DNA of 64,000 bases from Gyromitra esculenta. Its lineage: Eukaryota; Ascomycota; Pezizomycetes; Pezizales; Discinaceae. The notes beneath the pieces were generated by a model. The model searched no databases. It was not told the origin of the DNA and saw nothing but the letters and a program-made list of their open reading frames with translations. Positions 24,024-33,263 of this stretch are shown piece by piece (the first letter of the stretch is position 1; the number at the start of each line of letters is the position of its first letter). The stretch covers positions 2,604,001-2,668,000 of the forward strand of contig JBCAML010000003.1 in assembly GCA_038503075.1 (NCBI GenBank), read 5' to 3'. Made by a program: the position numbers and the translations under genes.

Positions 24024-24843
24024 GGCGGGTATGCATATAGTTTGAAGGGGTGGATGGTGATGGCCGTGGAGATGGTGGTAGGGATGGAGATGGATGACGA
24101 ACAAGGGGAGTAGGAAAGAGGGTGGTTGGAGATGCATGATGACGCGACTTTACCCGGCCTGGTATAGAATATACGTCGTGGTTCCAAGAAGTACCCAGAA
24201 GTAGTTTCCCTTGGCATTAGCCTTTTCCTAGAATGGTCTAGCCTCATCTCATGCATGATCCCAGGTCTACTTTAATTCCCCGGTGCAATAGTAACGTTGG
24301 ATTTAAATGAACAGAATAGAACCATCAGTGGTGTTATCTCCAGTAGACTGAACCACTGGGTTGGTAGAAATAAATAGTATTTGCTATCACTGGTTGACTT
24401 ACCTCAGGACTAGGTACGTGTAGCACGATTCCAACGTTCGCCAGATAGACCTGGAAGGCGAGCAGCAATCCTACCAGGCCTAACAACGCTAACTAGCGAT
24501 AGGCATCCTGAGCATCGGTTCGCCTGCTACCGTACTCTATGCTACGGTGGGACTTTCCTAGCCCGTCTATCCCTCCACACTTTATCTGGCTAGTACTCGC
24601 TATTGCTCGGTCTCGCTATGGCACAAAGCACGGCAAGTCTAATGATCACACTCGATTGAGAAAGACGCCGCTCATGACATGCAGCACTAATGAAGACCTG
24701 TTGCACGGGTGAAAGTGTCAAAATTTCGCCGTGTCCCAAGACTACGCTAACCAAGGAATCGAACAGGATTGAATAGAGTGTAACTACATGTAAATAATGG
24801 AGTGGAATGCGAAACAACAAAATGGAGTGGGATCATATATGTA
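24024..24843. other. Intergenic in accessory island
   Basis: Upstream region of the accessory gene. A TACATGTA palindrome lies at 24785. No gene or RNA recognised. Confidence 0.4.
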
Positions 24844-25104
24844 CAGTTGCGTCCAACAAGTCGATGCGCTTTTTGAAGTACCACGACGCAATTAACAGAC
24901 TCAAGGAAAATAGACTAAACGCAACCAAAGTATTTGCTGTGAGGTAGAAAAGGAATTGTGAGATAACTAAACACATATACAGCTTATTTACTTGACAATG
25001 GGACTGGAATAAAATTCCATTTTTTTTGAAGAAGAAGAAGGTTTGGCACCACCTCGATGCGTTGCAGTACTTCAAAAAGCGTATGAACTTGTTGGACGCA
25101 ACTG
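24844..25104. mobile_element. MITE with ~50-bp terminal inverted repeats, TA target sites
   Basis: The left end from 24844 (CAGTTGCGTCCAACAAGT...) reappears as the reverse complement ending at 25104. The match runs about 50 bp with a few differences and includes the shared block GCTTTTTGAAGTAC. The element is flanked by TA at 24842-24843 and 25105-25106. Length is 261 bp, with an AT-rich interior and no coding capacity. The TA duplication and CAG start suggest mobilisation by a Tc1/mariner or Fot1/pogo transposase, not present in the window. Confidence 0.85.
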
Positions 25105-25106
25105 TA

Positions 25107-25787
25107 TATGTGTATAATGAAATTGAAGCGCCTAAAGATCCAGATATATAAACAGAACACTATCTTAAACACTAAACCGGCCCGTGCTCACACGGTTGTT
25201 CAGTGAGGCTAGACTGTCACCAACACTAACTGACGAATCTATTGATTATATTGACATATATTAGCATTCGCCCTAATTGGTGTCCCGCTGCTGAAACTAT
25301 AGCTATTGCGTCCCAGTTTGCTTCGCTGGTTGTGGATTCGGCCCGAGTTAGTAAATCTTTGATAATCAGTCGGGGGTTGGGAGTCCGGCTTTTGGGGCTT
25401 TTATATTGGTCGAACCCTGTATATGGTGCTGGTTCTCGCTTATATCCTGTTCTGTATTGGAAGGTTGAGTGATACTCAATCGTGGTATAAAACTCCAACA
25501 TTTATCACGTTCTGAACATAGCTTTAGTAAAGCTTGGTCTGCAACACCATTACCTCTAAACAACATAGGTGTGTTTTAGTGAATCTATCGGCAGATGGAG
25601 GTTTGCAGAATTAATTTCGGCATGCGATCTGTGGCACTCCATGTCCAAAGTATTAATTTAGCAAGTCACTTGGATCTAAGCCTCAAAACCTTGTAATTTT
25701 ATTTTTCTCTGGTAAATATACAACAGGCTCAACCCCCTTTCTTCTTCTTCCCACATAATGCACTATTCCATCGATATCCAATCTGGC
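25107..25787. other. Intergenic in accessory island
   Basis: About 680 bp between the MITE and the secreted-protein gene. A 91-codon open frame at 25226-25501 (-) has no recognisable family; it may be a remnant or chance. Confidence 0.4.
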
Positions 25788-26526
25788 TTAGATAGCAACA
25801 ACATCAACCCAGAATCTACCATCCCCGTCAGCTTCTACTTCCAATAAACCCCAAGAAAGAGCACAGGCACAGGCACATACCTAGTATCATCAGTCAAATA
25901 CTTAGAATTGCTGTTAATCTGTGTCTGAATCCACAAGACAGCAGTCTTGTAAAGCGTGATATCGTTCGTGTTCGGATTCGACAACCCGCTCTGACCGTTT
26001 CTGTGGCCAGCAGCCCACTTATCCCACCCGTAGTAATTCTGCGCGTTCTTGCGGGTGGTGACATCGAGGTTGAGATCGCTGTTCAACTGTGCGCCGTTAT
26101 TGTATTGCGATGCTGTCTGTCCGCTGAAAGTAGACGACGTCGAACGGATCATGTACCAGTTCTACGCTCAACGTCAGCTAGGTTCTATCCACGGAGAAGG
26201 AGGGAGAGGGAGAGGGAGAGCCGTACCTGCTTGAAGATACCGAAGTTGGCAGAGTCACCGGTTTTGTTGTCACCGTAGGCATAGTTGGTGGTCATCCCTT
26301 CGGTCTCCAACATGGCAATTGCAAGGTCGAGACTGCTACCGCCAGCATTGCGGACAGCTTGCTTTCGGGATCCGAGGCCAGAGACAGTGTAGTACCCACA
26401 CCCTTTGCCAGAGTTGCCAGGACAGGTCAAGGTCTGGCGGGCCTGGATATTCTCAACGGGCTCTGCTGGGGCAGCAAGAGAGAGGGCCGGGAGAATGGCA
26501 GCAAAAAGGATGGCGGTGAACTTCAT
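25788..26526 (-). CDS. Small secreted protein (conserved, function unknown)
   Basis: Exons 26227-26526, 25881-26161 and 25788-25815; 202 residues. The N-terminus MKFTAILFAAILPALSLAAPA is a clear signal peptide with a likely cut after the ALA/AAP region, so the protein enters the secretory pathway. The mature part holds the cysteines CPGNSGKGCGYY, then LDLAIAMLETEGM, YGDNKTGDSANFGIFKQNWYMIR, YYGWDKWAAGHRNGQSGL and, after the last splice, DDTRFWVDVVAI. The glutamate in AMLETEGM followed by an aromatic/GH-rich half is reminiscent of lysozyme-like glycan-active folds, but I do not recognise a catalytic set. From memory, similar proteins occur in other fungi and some actinobacteria. The final intron brings in FWVDVVAI and replaces a spurious read-through tail. 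Confidence 0.85.
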
Positions 26527-27840
26527 TTTTTAAAGCTGCGAGTGGTTTAATTGACAGAAAGAAGGTTGAGATGGATGGTGAGGAGATTCTTGGGGGGATT
26601 CCTACTAGTTTTATATACTGTTCCTAGATTCCTCGGAAGCACTGTCTCAATTGACTGACGATGGCGTCCAGGCACAGCCATGCCTTCTTCCTATCGAATT
26701 CCAAAAGCTCCGAAATCCTACATGTCCGGAGATTCGGACGAAAGGGGCAGTTCACAAAGAATCCTCAGCTCAAGCAGGCTAGCGAATACCGGTATTCCGT
26801 GCCTTCGTTCCTGGCGGGCCGATTTTAAAAGCAATCATTAAGCTTTTTCAGGTACCAAGATCCCACAGCAACCTAATAAGATATGCTCTTATTCAAAGCG
26901 GGGAAGCTCTTGCATTGGAAACTATCTTAGGTCTCGGACAACAGTGCACCGGAGTACTACAGAGCGGGAGTTTCGCATCTAGTAACGCGGGAGTTTCTTT
27001 TTTATTGTTGCTGTTGTAGGTATATAGGGGCAACAGGCTGTTCCGGAAGATTCCTGTACCAGGTTAAAACAGCCGCGGAGATTTTGGCGTGGTATGTTCC
27101 GAGAGGTTAAAACACACGTGCAGAGAGGGCTGTCTCTTTCCTATTCCAAACATATATGGATTAAGGGCTCTGATACGTGCAGGGACATGTCCTGGTAGAG
27201 TGGTCGAGTTTGCGGGGGGGGGGTGTGTGGGGCTGATTGCTGAGGACAACTCTCCGTCCAGTCATAGTGACGGCCCATTGGAGCCACTGTGGACATCGTT
27301 TTTAAAAAGCGGGAGATTCCCCACGGCAGGGATTTCCATGGTATTACGGTCGTACCTTAACTTAAGATTGTTTATATGAATCAATCGCAACCGGACCGGG
27401 AGATAGCCCGACCGTGGTTGAGCTGTATTCCAGTTGGTTCTAGAATATCCACCTCGGTATCAATCCGTTAGCCCTAAGTAATAACGTACAAACAGGATAC
27501 TTTACCTTGCATTGACATCTCGGACTGAAGGAAGTAGCAATATATCTTGGTAGTACCAGAGCTCTCAATCAAATATTTGATTGACCTTTAGAGTGACCGA
27601 GTGTCGAAGACTAAACACTACTTACCGAAAGGCAAACTCGTTTCCACCCTCCATGGCATTTAGCTGCTGCGATTGAAAGCTCAGAGCTGTAAGATTAAAG
27701 GTATATCGACCCTAATTCCAACCATCAAGGCAAGACCCAGCCCAGCCCAAAAAGTCTCGTGCATAGTCTCTACTACGGGGAGAAATGAATCAATATACAC
27801 ATTACCCACCCAAGTGAAATCATAAAAGGCATGAAGTGAT
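26527..27840. other. Intergenic in accessory island
   Basis: Promoter of the secreted-protein gene and about 1 kb beyond. A run of nine G lies near 27214. No gene seen. Confidence 0.4.
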
Positions 27841-27884
27841 GCATTTACCAGTGGTGTTTGATGTAAATGCACCACCTGACTCGT

Positions 27885-28055
27885 TTACTGATGTTTTTCT
27901 TGATGCCTATCCCTATTATCAGGGCAAAGGCATCAATAAAAGCATTAGTAAAAGTGTAGGGTGGGAAGTCGTCGGGAGAGGCACCAGGAAAGGTGTAGGG
28001 AAAAGTGTAGGGAAAGTTGCCGGGCAAAGGCATCAGAAAAGGCATCGGCAAAAGT
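27885..28055. repeat. Degenerate 12-bp minisatellite (GGCATCAGNAAA type)
   Basis: From about 27925 to 28055 the sequence is built of 12-13 bp units such as GGCATCAATAAA, AGCATTAGTAAA, GGTGTAGGGAAA, GGCATCAGAAAA and GGCATCGGCAAA. Just left of it, 27885-27920 reads TTTACTGATG...GATGCCTATCCCT, the same unit reversed, so the left end folds into a hairpin with imperfect arms of about 30 bp. Both strands translate into Gly/Lys or Phe/Pro repeats, but there is no sign of a gene. Confidence 0.75.
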
Positions 28056-28120
28056 GTTGGAAGTATAAATTTTCTCGAAAAGATAGACTCACTAGGTTGT
28101 CAATTGGTCTAGATACATAT

Positions 28121-28212
28121 CAATAGGTAGCTCAAGTGACAAGAGTTCTGGCCCGGGATAAAACAGGTGGTACACATGTATGTATAGGAGGTTGTGAGTT
28201 CAACTCCTTTGC
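28121..28212 (+). other. tRNA-like segment with A and B boxes (SINE head or tRNA pseudogene)
   Basis: TAGCTCAAGTGA at 28128-28139 fits a Pol III A box and GAGTTCAACTC at 28196-28206 fits a B box. GGTTGTGAGTTCAA is typical of a tRNA variable loop and T arm. The 3' side of the T stem and the acceptor stem do not pair, so it is not a working tRNA as read. Confidence 0.4.
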
Positions 28213-28304
28213 CTGACTATTCGCTTTTTGGGGTCTTTTTTGCAAATTTTAGTCTGGGAAGGGCACGGGAAAGGGATGGAAAAGTATACTTTTCTCTAAC
28301 TACA

Positions 28305-28520
28305 CCTTCACTGATCCATTTACCGATGCCTTTTCCACACAAATATTTGATGGGGCAATTGATGCAGCTACTCATGCTTTCCCCTACTAATATATTGCAG
28401 GCGATATGATGCATTTACTGATCCACTTCCCATACAAATATATTGCAGCCAAAATGACACCTTTACTGATGCCTTTCCCACATAATTATCTTGCAAGAGA
28501 ATTGATACACTTCCCATAGC
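28305..28520. repeat. Inverted second block of the 12-bp repeat, ~60-bp period
   Basis: Units such as TTTACTGATGCCTTTCCCAC and ACTGATCCACTTCCC recur about every 60 bp. They alternate with ACAAATATATTGCAG-like pieces at about 28338, 28388, 28435 and 28485. The ACTGATGCC core is the reverse complement of the 27885-28055 unit. Confidence 0.65.
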
Positions 28521-28557
28521 TGTGGAGAGTAACAAAGAAAAAATAAACGAAAAAGAG

Positions 28558-28668
28558 ATTCTCAAGGCAGGATTCGAATCTGCGTTGGGCGAGTTTTTTA
28601 TTTCACCGAATATTCCCGATCTGCATTACCATCCCTACGCAGCTACTCCACTCGGGCCACAAGACCTT
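28558..28668 (-). other. tRNA-like segment with A/B boxes and T-run
   Basis: On the minus strand TGGCCCGAGTGG fits an A box and GATTCGAATCC a B box about 80 nt later, followed by a T5 run (Pol III terminator-like) near 28550. The acceptor stem does not pair, so a tRNA-derived SINE or dead tRNA is more likely than a functional Ser/Leu-type tRNA. Confidence 0.4.
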
Positions 28669-29343
28669 GGCTATTTGTTTCCCAAACCTATCTCGAGTCA
28701 TCTTCCCCACTCCAACTAAACATGCGCGGTTCAGGATGTCTTTTCTGCCTCAAGTAAGTAATATAAGCTGCCTGTACATGGCTTTATCCGCACTCTCTAG
28801 CTCTGAGTCTGCCTATACGAATCGGCCTGTATTGGGCCGAAACGAATCGTGATCACCCAAGCCAGCTTATGTATTCGAATTCGGCACGGCGAGAATGTCT
28901 TTTTCTGAGATTTGATGCTACTAGAGTAATCTAGGTAAGCCTAACTAATACTGAGAGAAGGCGCTTTTCTGATGCTGGACACTGCTACAAGTCGGAGAGT
29001 GCTGGCTTCTGGTTTGAGGTATGCATACACCATGATTTTAAAGGAACCGGAGATATAGAAGTACATGTGGTGCAGAGCTAATGATTTTCCCAGAGCAGTA
29101 CTACGAGATCCCAGAGACTATCCAGGAGTAGCCTTCGAAAAAACTGTTTATTACAACTCCCACAGCCAATTAGATGTGCCATCGAATAGCAAATGAAGGC
29201 CCGACATCCAATCACGATATCTCACTCGATAAAATAGCTGCCAAGCCATCCCCCAGCGGCTTAAAACTTTTCTTCTTATCAGCAACCCCACCTCAACCCC
29301 ACAATCCCAAGAAACTACACACGCATACACGCACGCACACACA
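28669..29343. other. Intergenic, promoter of NOB1
   Basis: Right edge of the accessory island. A CACACGCA-type microsatellite (about 29317-29343) directly precedes the NOB1 start. No gene seen. Confidence 0.4.
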
Positions 29344-30585
29344 ATGGCAGACTCAACACCTATAGTCGCACTAATCGTCGACGCTGGCCCCTTGATCAGC
29401 AGTACCTCAACAGACTCGCTTCTATCGCGCGCCGAAAAGGTCTACACAACTCCGGCAGTGATCGCTGAGATCCGCGATGCTGCAACTAGGGCACGGCTGG
29501 AAACGACATGGCTTCCGTTTATACGGCAGCGAACGCCGAGGGCGGAGAGTGTCAAAGTTGTTTCTGATTTTGCGAGGAAGACGGGGGATTATGCGGTGTT
29601 TTCGGTGACGGATTTGCAGCTGCTGGCGCTGACGTATGAGTTGGAGGTGGAGGGAAATGGGGGAGATTGGAGACTGAGACGAGCTCCTGGACAGAAGGGG
29701 GTTAATGGGCCAATACCGAAGCAGAGGAAAGCTGAAGAGAAGGGGGGGGATGTAGAGAAGACGGTCAAGAAAGAGGAAGAGGTAAAAGAGGAGGTAAAAG
29801 AAGGGGAAGCAAAAGAGACAGCTCCAGCTCCAGCTGTCCCGGAACCCAAAGCCCCAGAACCAACCCCCGAAACCATCACCTCCTCCCTAGAAACAACCCA
29901 CATCTCACCCTCCGACGACCCCCCCTCCGACGACTCCGACGACTCCGACTCAGGCTGGATAACCGCCGAAAACATCCACCTCCACAAAGCACGCGACAGC
30001 TCCACCCCCAGTTCCTCCCACTCCTCCCCCAAACCGCTCTGGCCCATGGCCGCCGCCCTCGCCACCACCGACTTCGCCATGCAGAACGTCCTCCTCCAGA
30101 TGAACCTGCATCTGGTCTCTCCAGCCAACCTGCACCGCATCCGGATGGTCAAAACGTGGGTCCAGCGCTGCTACGCGTGCTTCAAAGTGTGCCGCGACAT
30201 GAGTAAGCAGTTCTGCCCTTCGTGCGGGGGCGCAACCCTCCTGCGCACGTCGTGCAGCACCGACTCGACGGGGAAGTTTACGCTGCACTTGAAGCGTAAT
30301 ATGCAGTGGAGCAACCGCGGTAACGTGTACCCGATACCGAAGACGCAGCACGGTAGTGCCAGTGGCAAGGGGGTCAGGAAGAATCTGATATTGAGGGAGG
30401 ATCAGGTGGAGTATCAGAGGGAGGTTAGACAGAAGGAGAGACAGAAGGAGAGGGATTTGCTGGATCCGGATTATTTACCTGGGATCCTGACGGGGGAGAG
30501 GAGGGATACATTGGGGATGAGGCCGACGATTGGGTATGGGAGGCAGAATCCGAATCAGAGCAAAGGAGGGAAGTCGAAACGGTGA
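29344..30585 (+). CDS. NOB1: 20S pre-rRNA D-site endonuclease Nob1
   Basis: Single exon, 413 residues. Nob1 makes the final cytoplasmic cut at the 3' end of 18S rRNA during 40S maturation. The N-terminal PIN domain shows the acidic metal site: Asp13 (VALIVDAGPL), Glu42 (VIAEIRD), Asp82 (KTGDYAVFSVTD) and Asp90. A long acidic, Lys/Glu and Pro-rich linker (about 120-215) includes SDDSDDSDSGWITAENI. This precedes the Nob1-specific block (FAMQNVLLQMNLHLVS...RIRMVKTWVQRCYAC) and a zinc ribbon with Cys276, Cys279, Cys291 and Cys294. The conserved tail contains LILREDQVEYQREVR and DLLDPDYLPGILTG. Convergent with EXO84, 214 bp between stops. Confidence 0.97.
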   Translation: MADSTPIVALIVDAGPLISSTSTDSLLSRAEKVYTTPAVIAEIRDAATRARLETTWLPFIRQRTPRAESVKVVSDFARKTGDYAVFSVTDLQLLALTYELEVEGNGGDWRLRRAPGQKGVNGPIPKQRKAEEKGGDVEKTVKKEEEVKEEVKEGEAKETAPAPAVPEPKAPEPTPETITSSLETTHISPSDDPPSDDSDDSDSGWITAENIHLHKARDSSTPSSSHSSPKPLWPMAAALATTDFAMQNVLLQMNLHLVSPANLHRIRMVKTWVQRCYACFKVCRDMSKQFCPSCGGATLLRTSCSTDSTGKFTLHLKRNMQWSNRGNVYPIPKTQHGSASGKGVRKNLILREDQVEYQREVRQKERQKERDLLDPDYLPGILTGERRDTLGMRPTIGYGRQNPNQSKGGKSKR

Positions 30586-30799
30586 TTGGGAGAAGAGGGG
30601 GTGTTATAATTGTTCTTTTATGAGTGCAATGATTGGTTTTTCTTTCGTGCTAGGGGTTTAATTTCTGGCTGCTTGGTAGAATAAAAGTTTGCTCTTTGCT
30701 AGACATTACACTATCACACTCCTATTCCCACTCCCGCTCCAAGTCCCTCAATATATGCATCGTACACGCTCCAAACTCCTAAAGATCTTCAATCCCAAC

Positions 30800-33032
30800 T
30801 CAGCTCGATCCCGCCGCCGCCGCCGCCGCCGCTCTCTCCACTCTCCCAGCCCTCAGAGTCGGATCCTTCAACTCCTTAAAATCTAATCCACAGTCCACCA
30901 ACATGGTGCTGTGCAGCCTAGTAATCTCCATGCAGTCCTCAAAGACCTTTGTCTCTTCGCCAATCACCCCAACCTGGCGATCAAACAGCTCCATATACTC
31001 CTCGACCCTGTCTTTGGCCCAGCGCACCAGCGCGCTCGCAAGACGGTACTCGAAGCAGCTGTTGTAGATCTCGACCGTGTTTTTGATGAGCGTGAACTGT
31101 ACGAGTGCCACCTGGGATATATACAGCGGAACATCGCCTTCAAACCGGACTTGTCTAGTACCTGTAAGCAACAATCCCGACAAAGCCAGAGGAAGAGAAA
31201 ACGAGGTGAGAGGGGGGAGGGAGGAGGGAGGGAGGGAAGGCAACCTAGTCCGTTTCTGTATAACAGCAGATTTTGCTTCCAAGAAAGCCTCTCTCGCCCG
31301 ATCCTCAAAGTCGAGCCGAATAAGCCACTGCACATTCGCCTTCACCGAACTCTTCTTCGCCGGATTCTCCGTTAGATCCGTAGTCACGATGCCGGCGAGT
31401 CTCGACGCGCGCTCGTCCAGCTTAAAGTTAATGAGCTCCGCAACCAGCGCGTTATTTTTCGCCAGAGTCTGCGCCAGCTGCCGCAGCTTCTCCACGCTGC
31501 CAACAGCCTCCTCGAACTGGCGGTGCGCAATCTTTTCGTCGAGCTCGTCCATCTGCGTTTCGACCCAGCGCAGATTCCGCGTCTGGCCCTCGACGGTGAA
31601 GAGGGCGGAGGTGGACCCGTGGGCGCTGAGGGAGTTGAGGAGGTCGCCCTTCTCCAGCAGCTTCGGATCGCGGCCCGCGAGGAATGTCATGCTGTCGCGA
31701 CGGCGCAGGTTGTCTTCCGACTCTGCGCGCAGCGCTTTGCGCAGCTCGTCGGCGGACTTTTTGAACTGGCGGAGGAGCTCGACTTTTTTGACGACGTCGT
31801 CGTTCTGGTAGACGAAGGACTCCTTCCCGACGCGCAGGTTCACGGCGTTGAGGACCTGGCCCTTCCGCGAGTCGGAGGGGGACAGGTCCACCATTTCGAT
31901 TTCGGCGAGGGGCCAGCAGCGCTCGGCGACGTTCTTGATCTGCGGGGTGGCCGTGTTGCCGTTCTCGGTGCGCTTCTTTTTGACGGTCGCGATCAGGAGG
32001 TGGTCGTTCAGCAGCACCATGTGCACTATGCGCCGGGGCTTCCACGTCGCCGCGTTGAGCTCGATCCAGTGCTTGGATTCGAGGATGATGTGGCGGCCCG
32101 GCACGGACGGGAGGAACTTCTGCGCGCCCTCGACGGCTTTCCAGAGGGCTTGGAGATGGCTCATGTGGAGTGCTGTTAGATCGGCGACGCTGCTGCGGTT
32201 TGCGCGCTTGCGGGAGGTGAGGTCGCTGTTGGACATGGAGTTCTCAGAGTCGGTTTTGAGGGAGCTGGTGGTGTTGTGGAGGTCGTTGAGGAGGCCCCGG
32301 AGCGCGCGCATCTCGGTTTTGAGTTTGTCGATTTCTTTGGAGATCAAGATGAACTGCGTGCGGTTTACAAAGACGTTCTTCTGCAGGTCTGAGGACGTGC
32401 GGTTGCGGATCTCTTTGAGGCGGCGCTGGTAGTCCTTGATCTCTTCGTCGGAGGCATTTGCAAGGACGGAGGTGACGACTGTGGGACTGGGTCAGCGACT
32501 GTATATAGAGAAGTGAGAAACGGGAGTAGGGGACGTACATGTCTCTGGATTGAATGCTGGGTCTCGGAACATGTCCAGATTGAGGTCCACGTCGTTCCGG
32601 ACTGTGGATTTAACGGGCAGCTTGGCCCCGGCGCCGGCGTTTATAGAGGGCATGGAGGGAACCACCGGCATCGGAGGGACCTCTCCGATCCCTTCCATGG
32701 CCATTGGAAACCGTGTGGACATTCGGCGTTTGACCAAATCCGCAACCTGGGGGGGGCGCAGTCAGTACCTAAACCGACAATTGGCGACACCAGAGCTCCA
32801 AACTCACTTTCTCCTTGTCTCTCGACCGAACCTGCAGTGGAGCAGTAGGAGTATCGAGCTTTGCTCCAGGCATCGGGGGCATAGGAACCTGTCTGTGTCC
32901 ACGTTAGAGCAGTCTTGAGAGCGCGCTAGAGAGCTCCAGGTACCTCGGGGGCCCGATGATGGGCTTCGTAGACCTGCCATCTCTCCCCCGCTTCTTCCTG
33001 AGCGACAGCCCCTTGGACCGTTCCTTCTCCAT
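30800..33032 (-). CDS. EXO84: Exocyst complex component Exo84
   Basis: Exons 32944-33032, 32808-32892, 32539-32746, 31245-32478 and 30800-31154; 656 residues. Exo84 is a subunit of the exocyst, which tethers secretory vesicles at growing plasma membrane such as the hyphal tip. The basic N-terminus (LSLRKKRG) leads to a Pro/Met-rich linker. A coiled region follows (DEEIKDYQRRLKEIRNRTSS...), then a PH-like domain with HIILESKHWIELNAATWKPR and HMVLLNDHLLIATVKKK. The helical Exo84 C-terminal domain includes DVPLYISQVALVQFTLIKNT and ends in an Ala run from a (GCC)n repeat. The 90-nt segment 31155-31244 is read as an intron (weak donor GTTGCC) because it interrupts a conserved block, but it has no stop. 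Divergent from VPS3. Confidence 0.94.
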
Positions 33033-33263
33033 GGCGCGAGTGGGGGTGGGGGTGTGTGTTCTGGGTGTCGGGGGGTGTGAATAGGGAGCGGAGTGAGGAG
33101 GAGCGAGAGCTGGCCGGGGGAAGTTGTCGCGGCCGGGTAACACAGACCGCACTGCAACACGCGGCTGCGCAATAACATGCACCGAGATGCTTGACCCTCC
33201 CCCCTCTGCCCCTCCGACGCCGCCCCCTCTGTATTGTGCCCGCCGGCCTGCCCGCCCACAGCC
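33033..33263. promoter_or_regulatory. Shared promoter region, EXO84 / VPS3
   Basis: 231 bp separate the two divergent start codons, so the promoters must overlap. The stretch is GC-rich with C-rich runs. No TATA-like element stands out. Confidence 0.45.

Noticed and set aside
24745..24790. Minus-strand B-box-like TGTTCGATTCC
   Set aside because: No A box or tRNA arms at suitable distance; chance match.
27845..28126. Gly/Lys and Phe/Pro repeat peptides over the minisatellite
   Set aside because: They simply translate the 12-bp repeat on either strand; no gene context.
31077..32432. Long plus-strand open frames opposite EXO84
   Set aside because: Shadow frames of a GC-rich coding exon whose minus-strand protein matches the Exo84 family.
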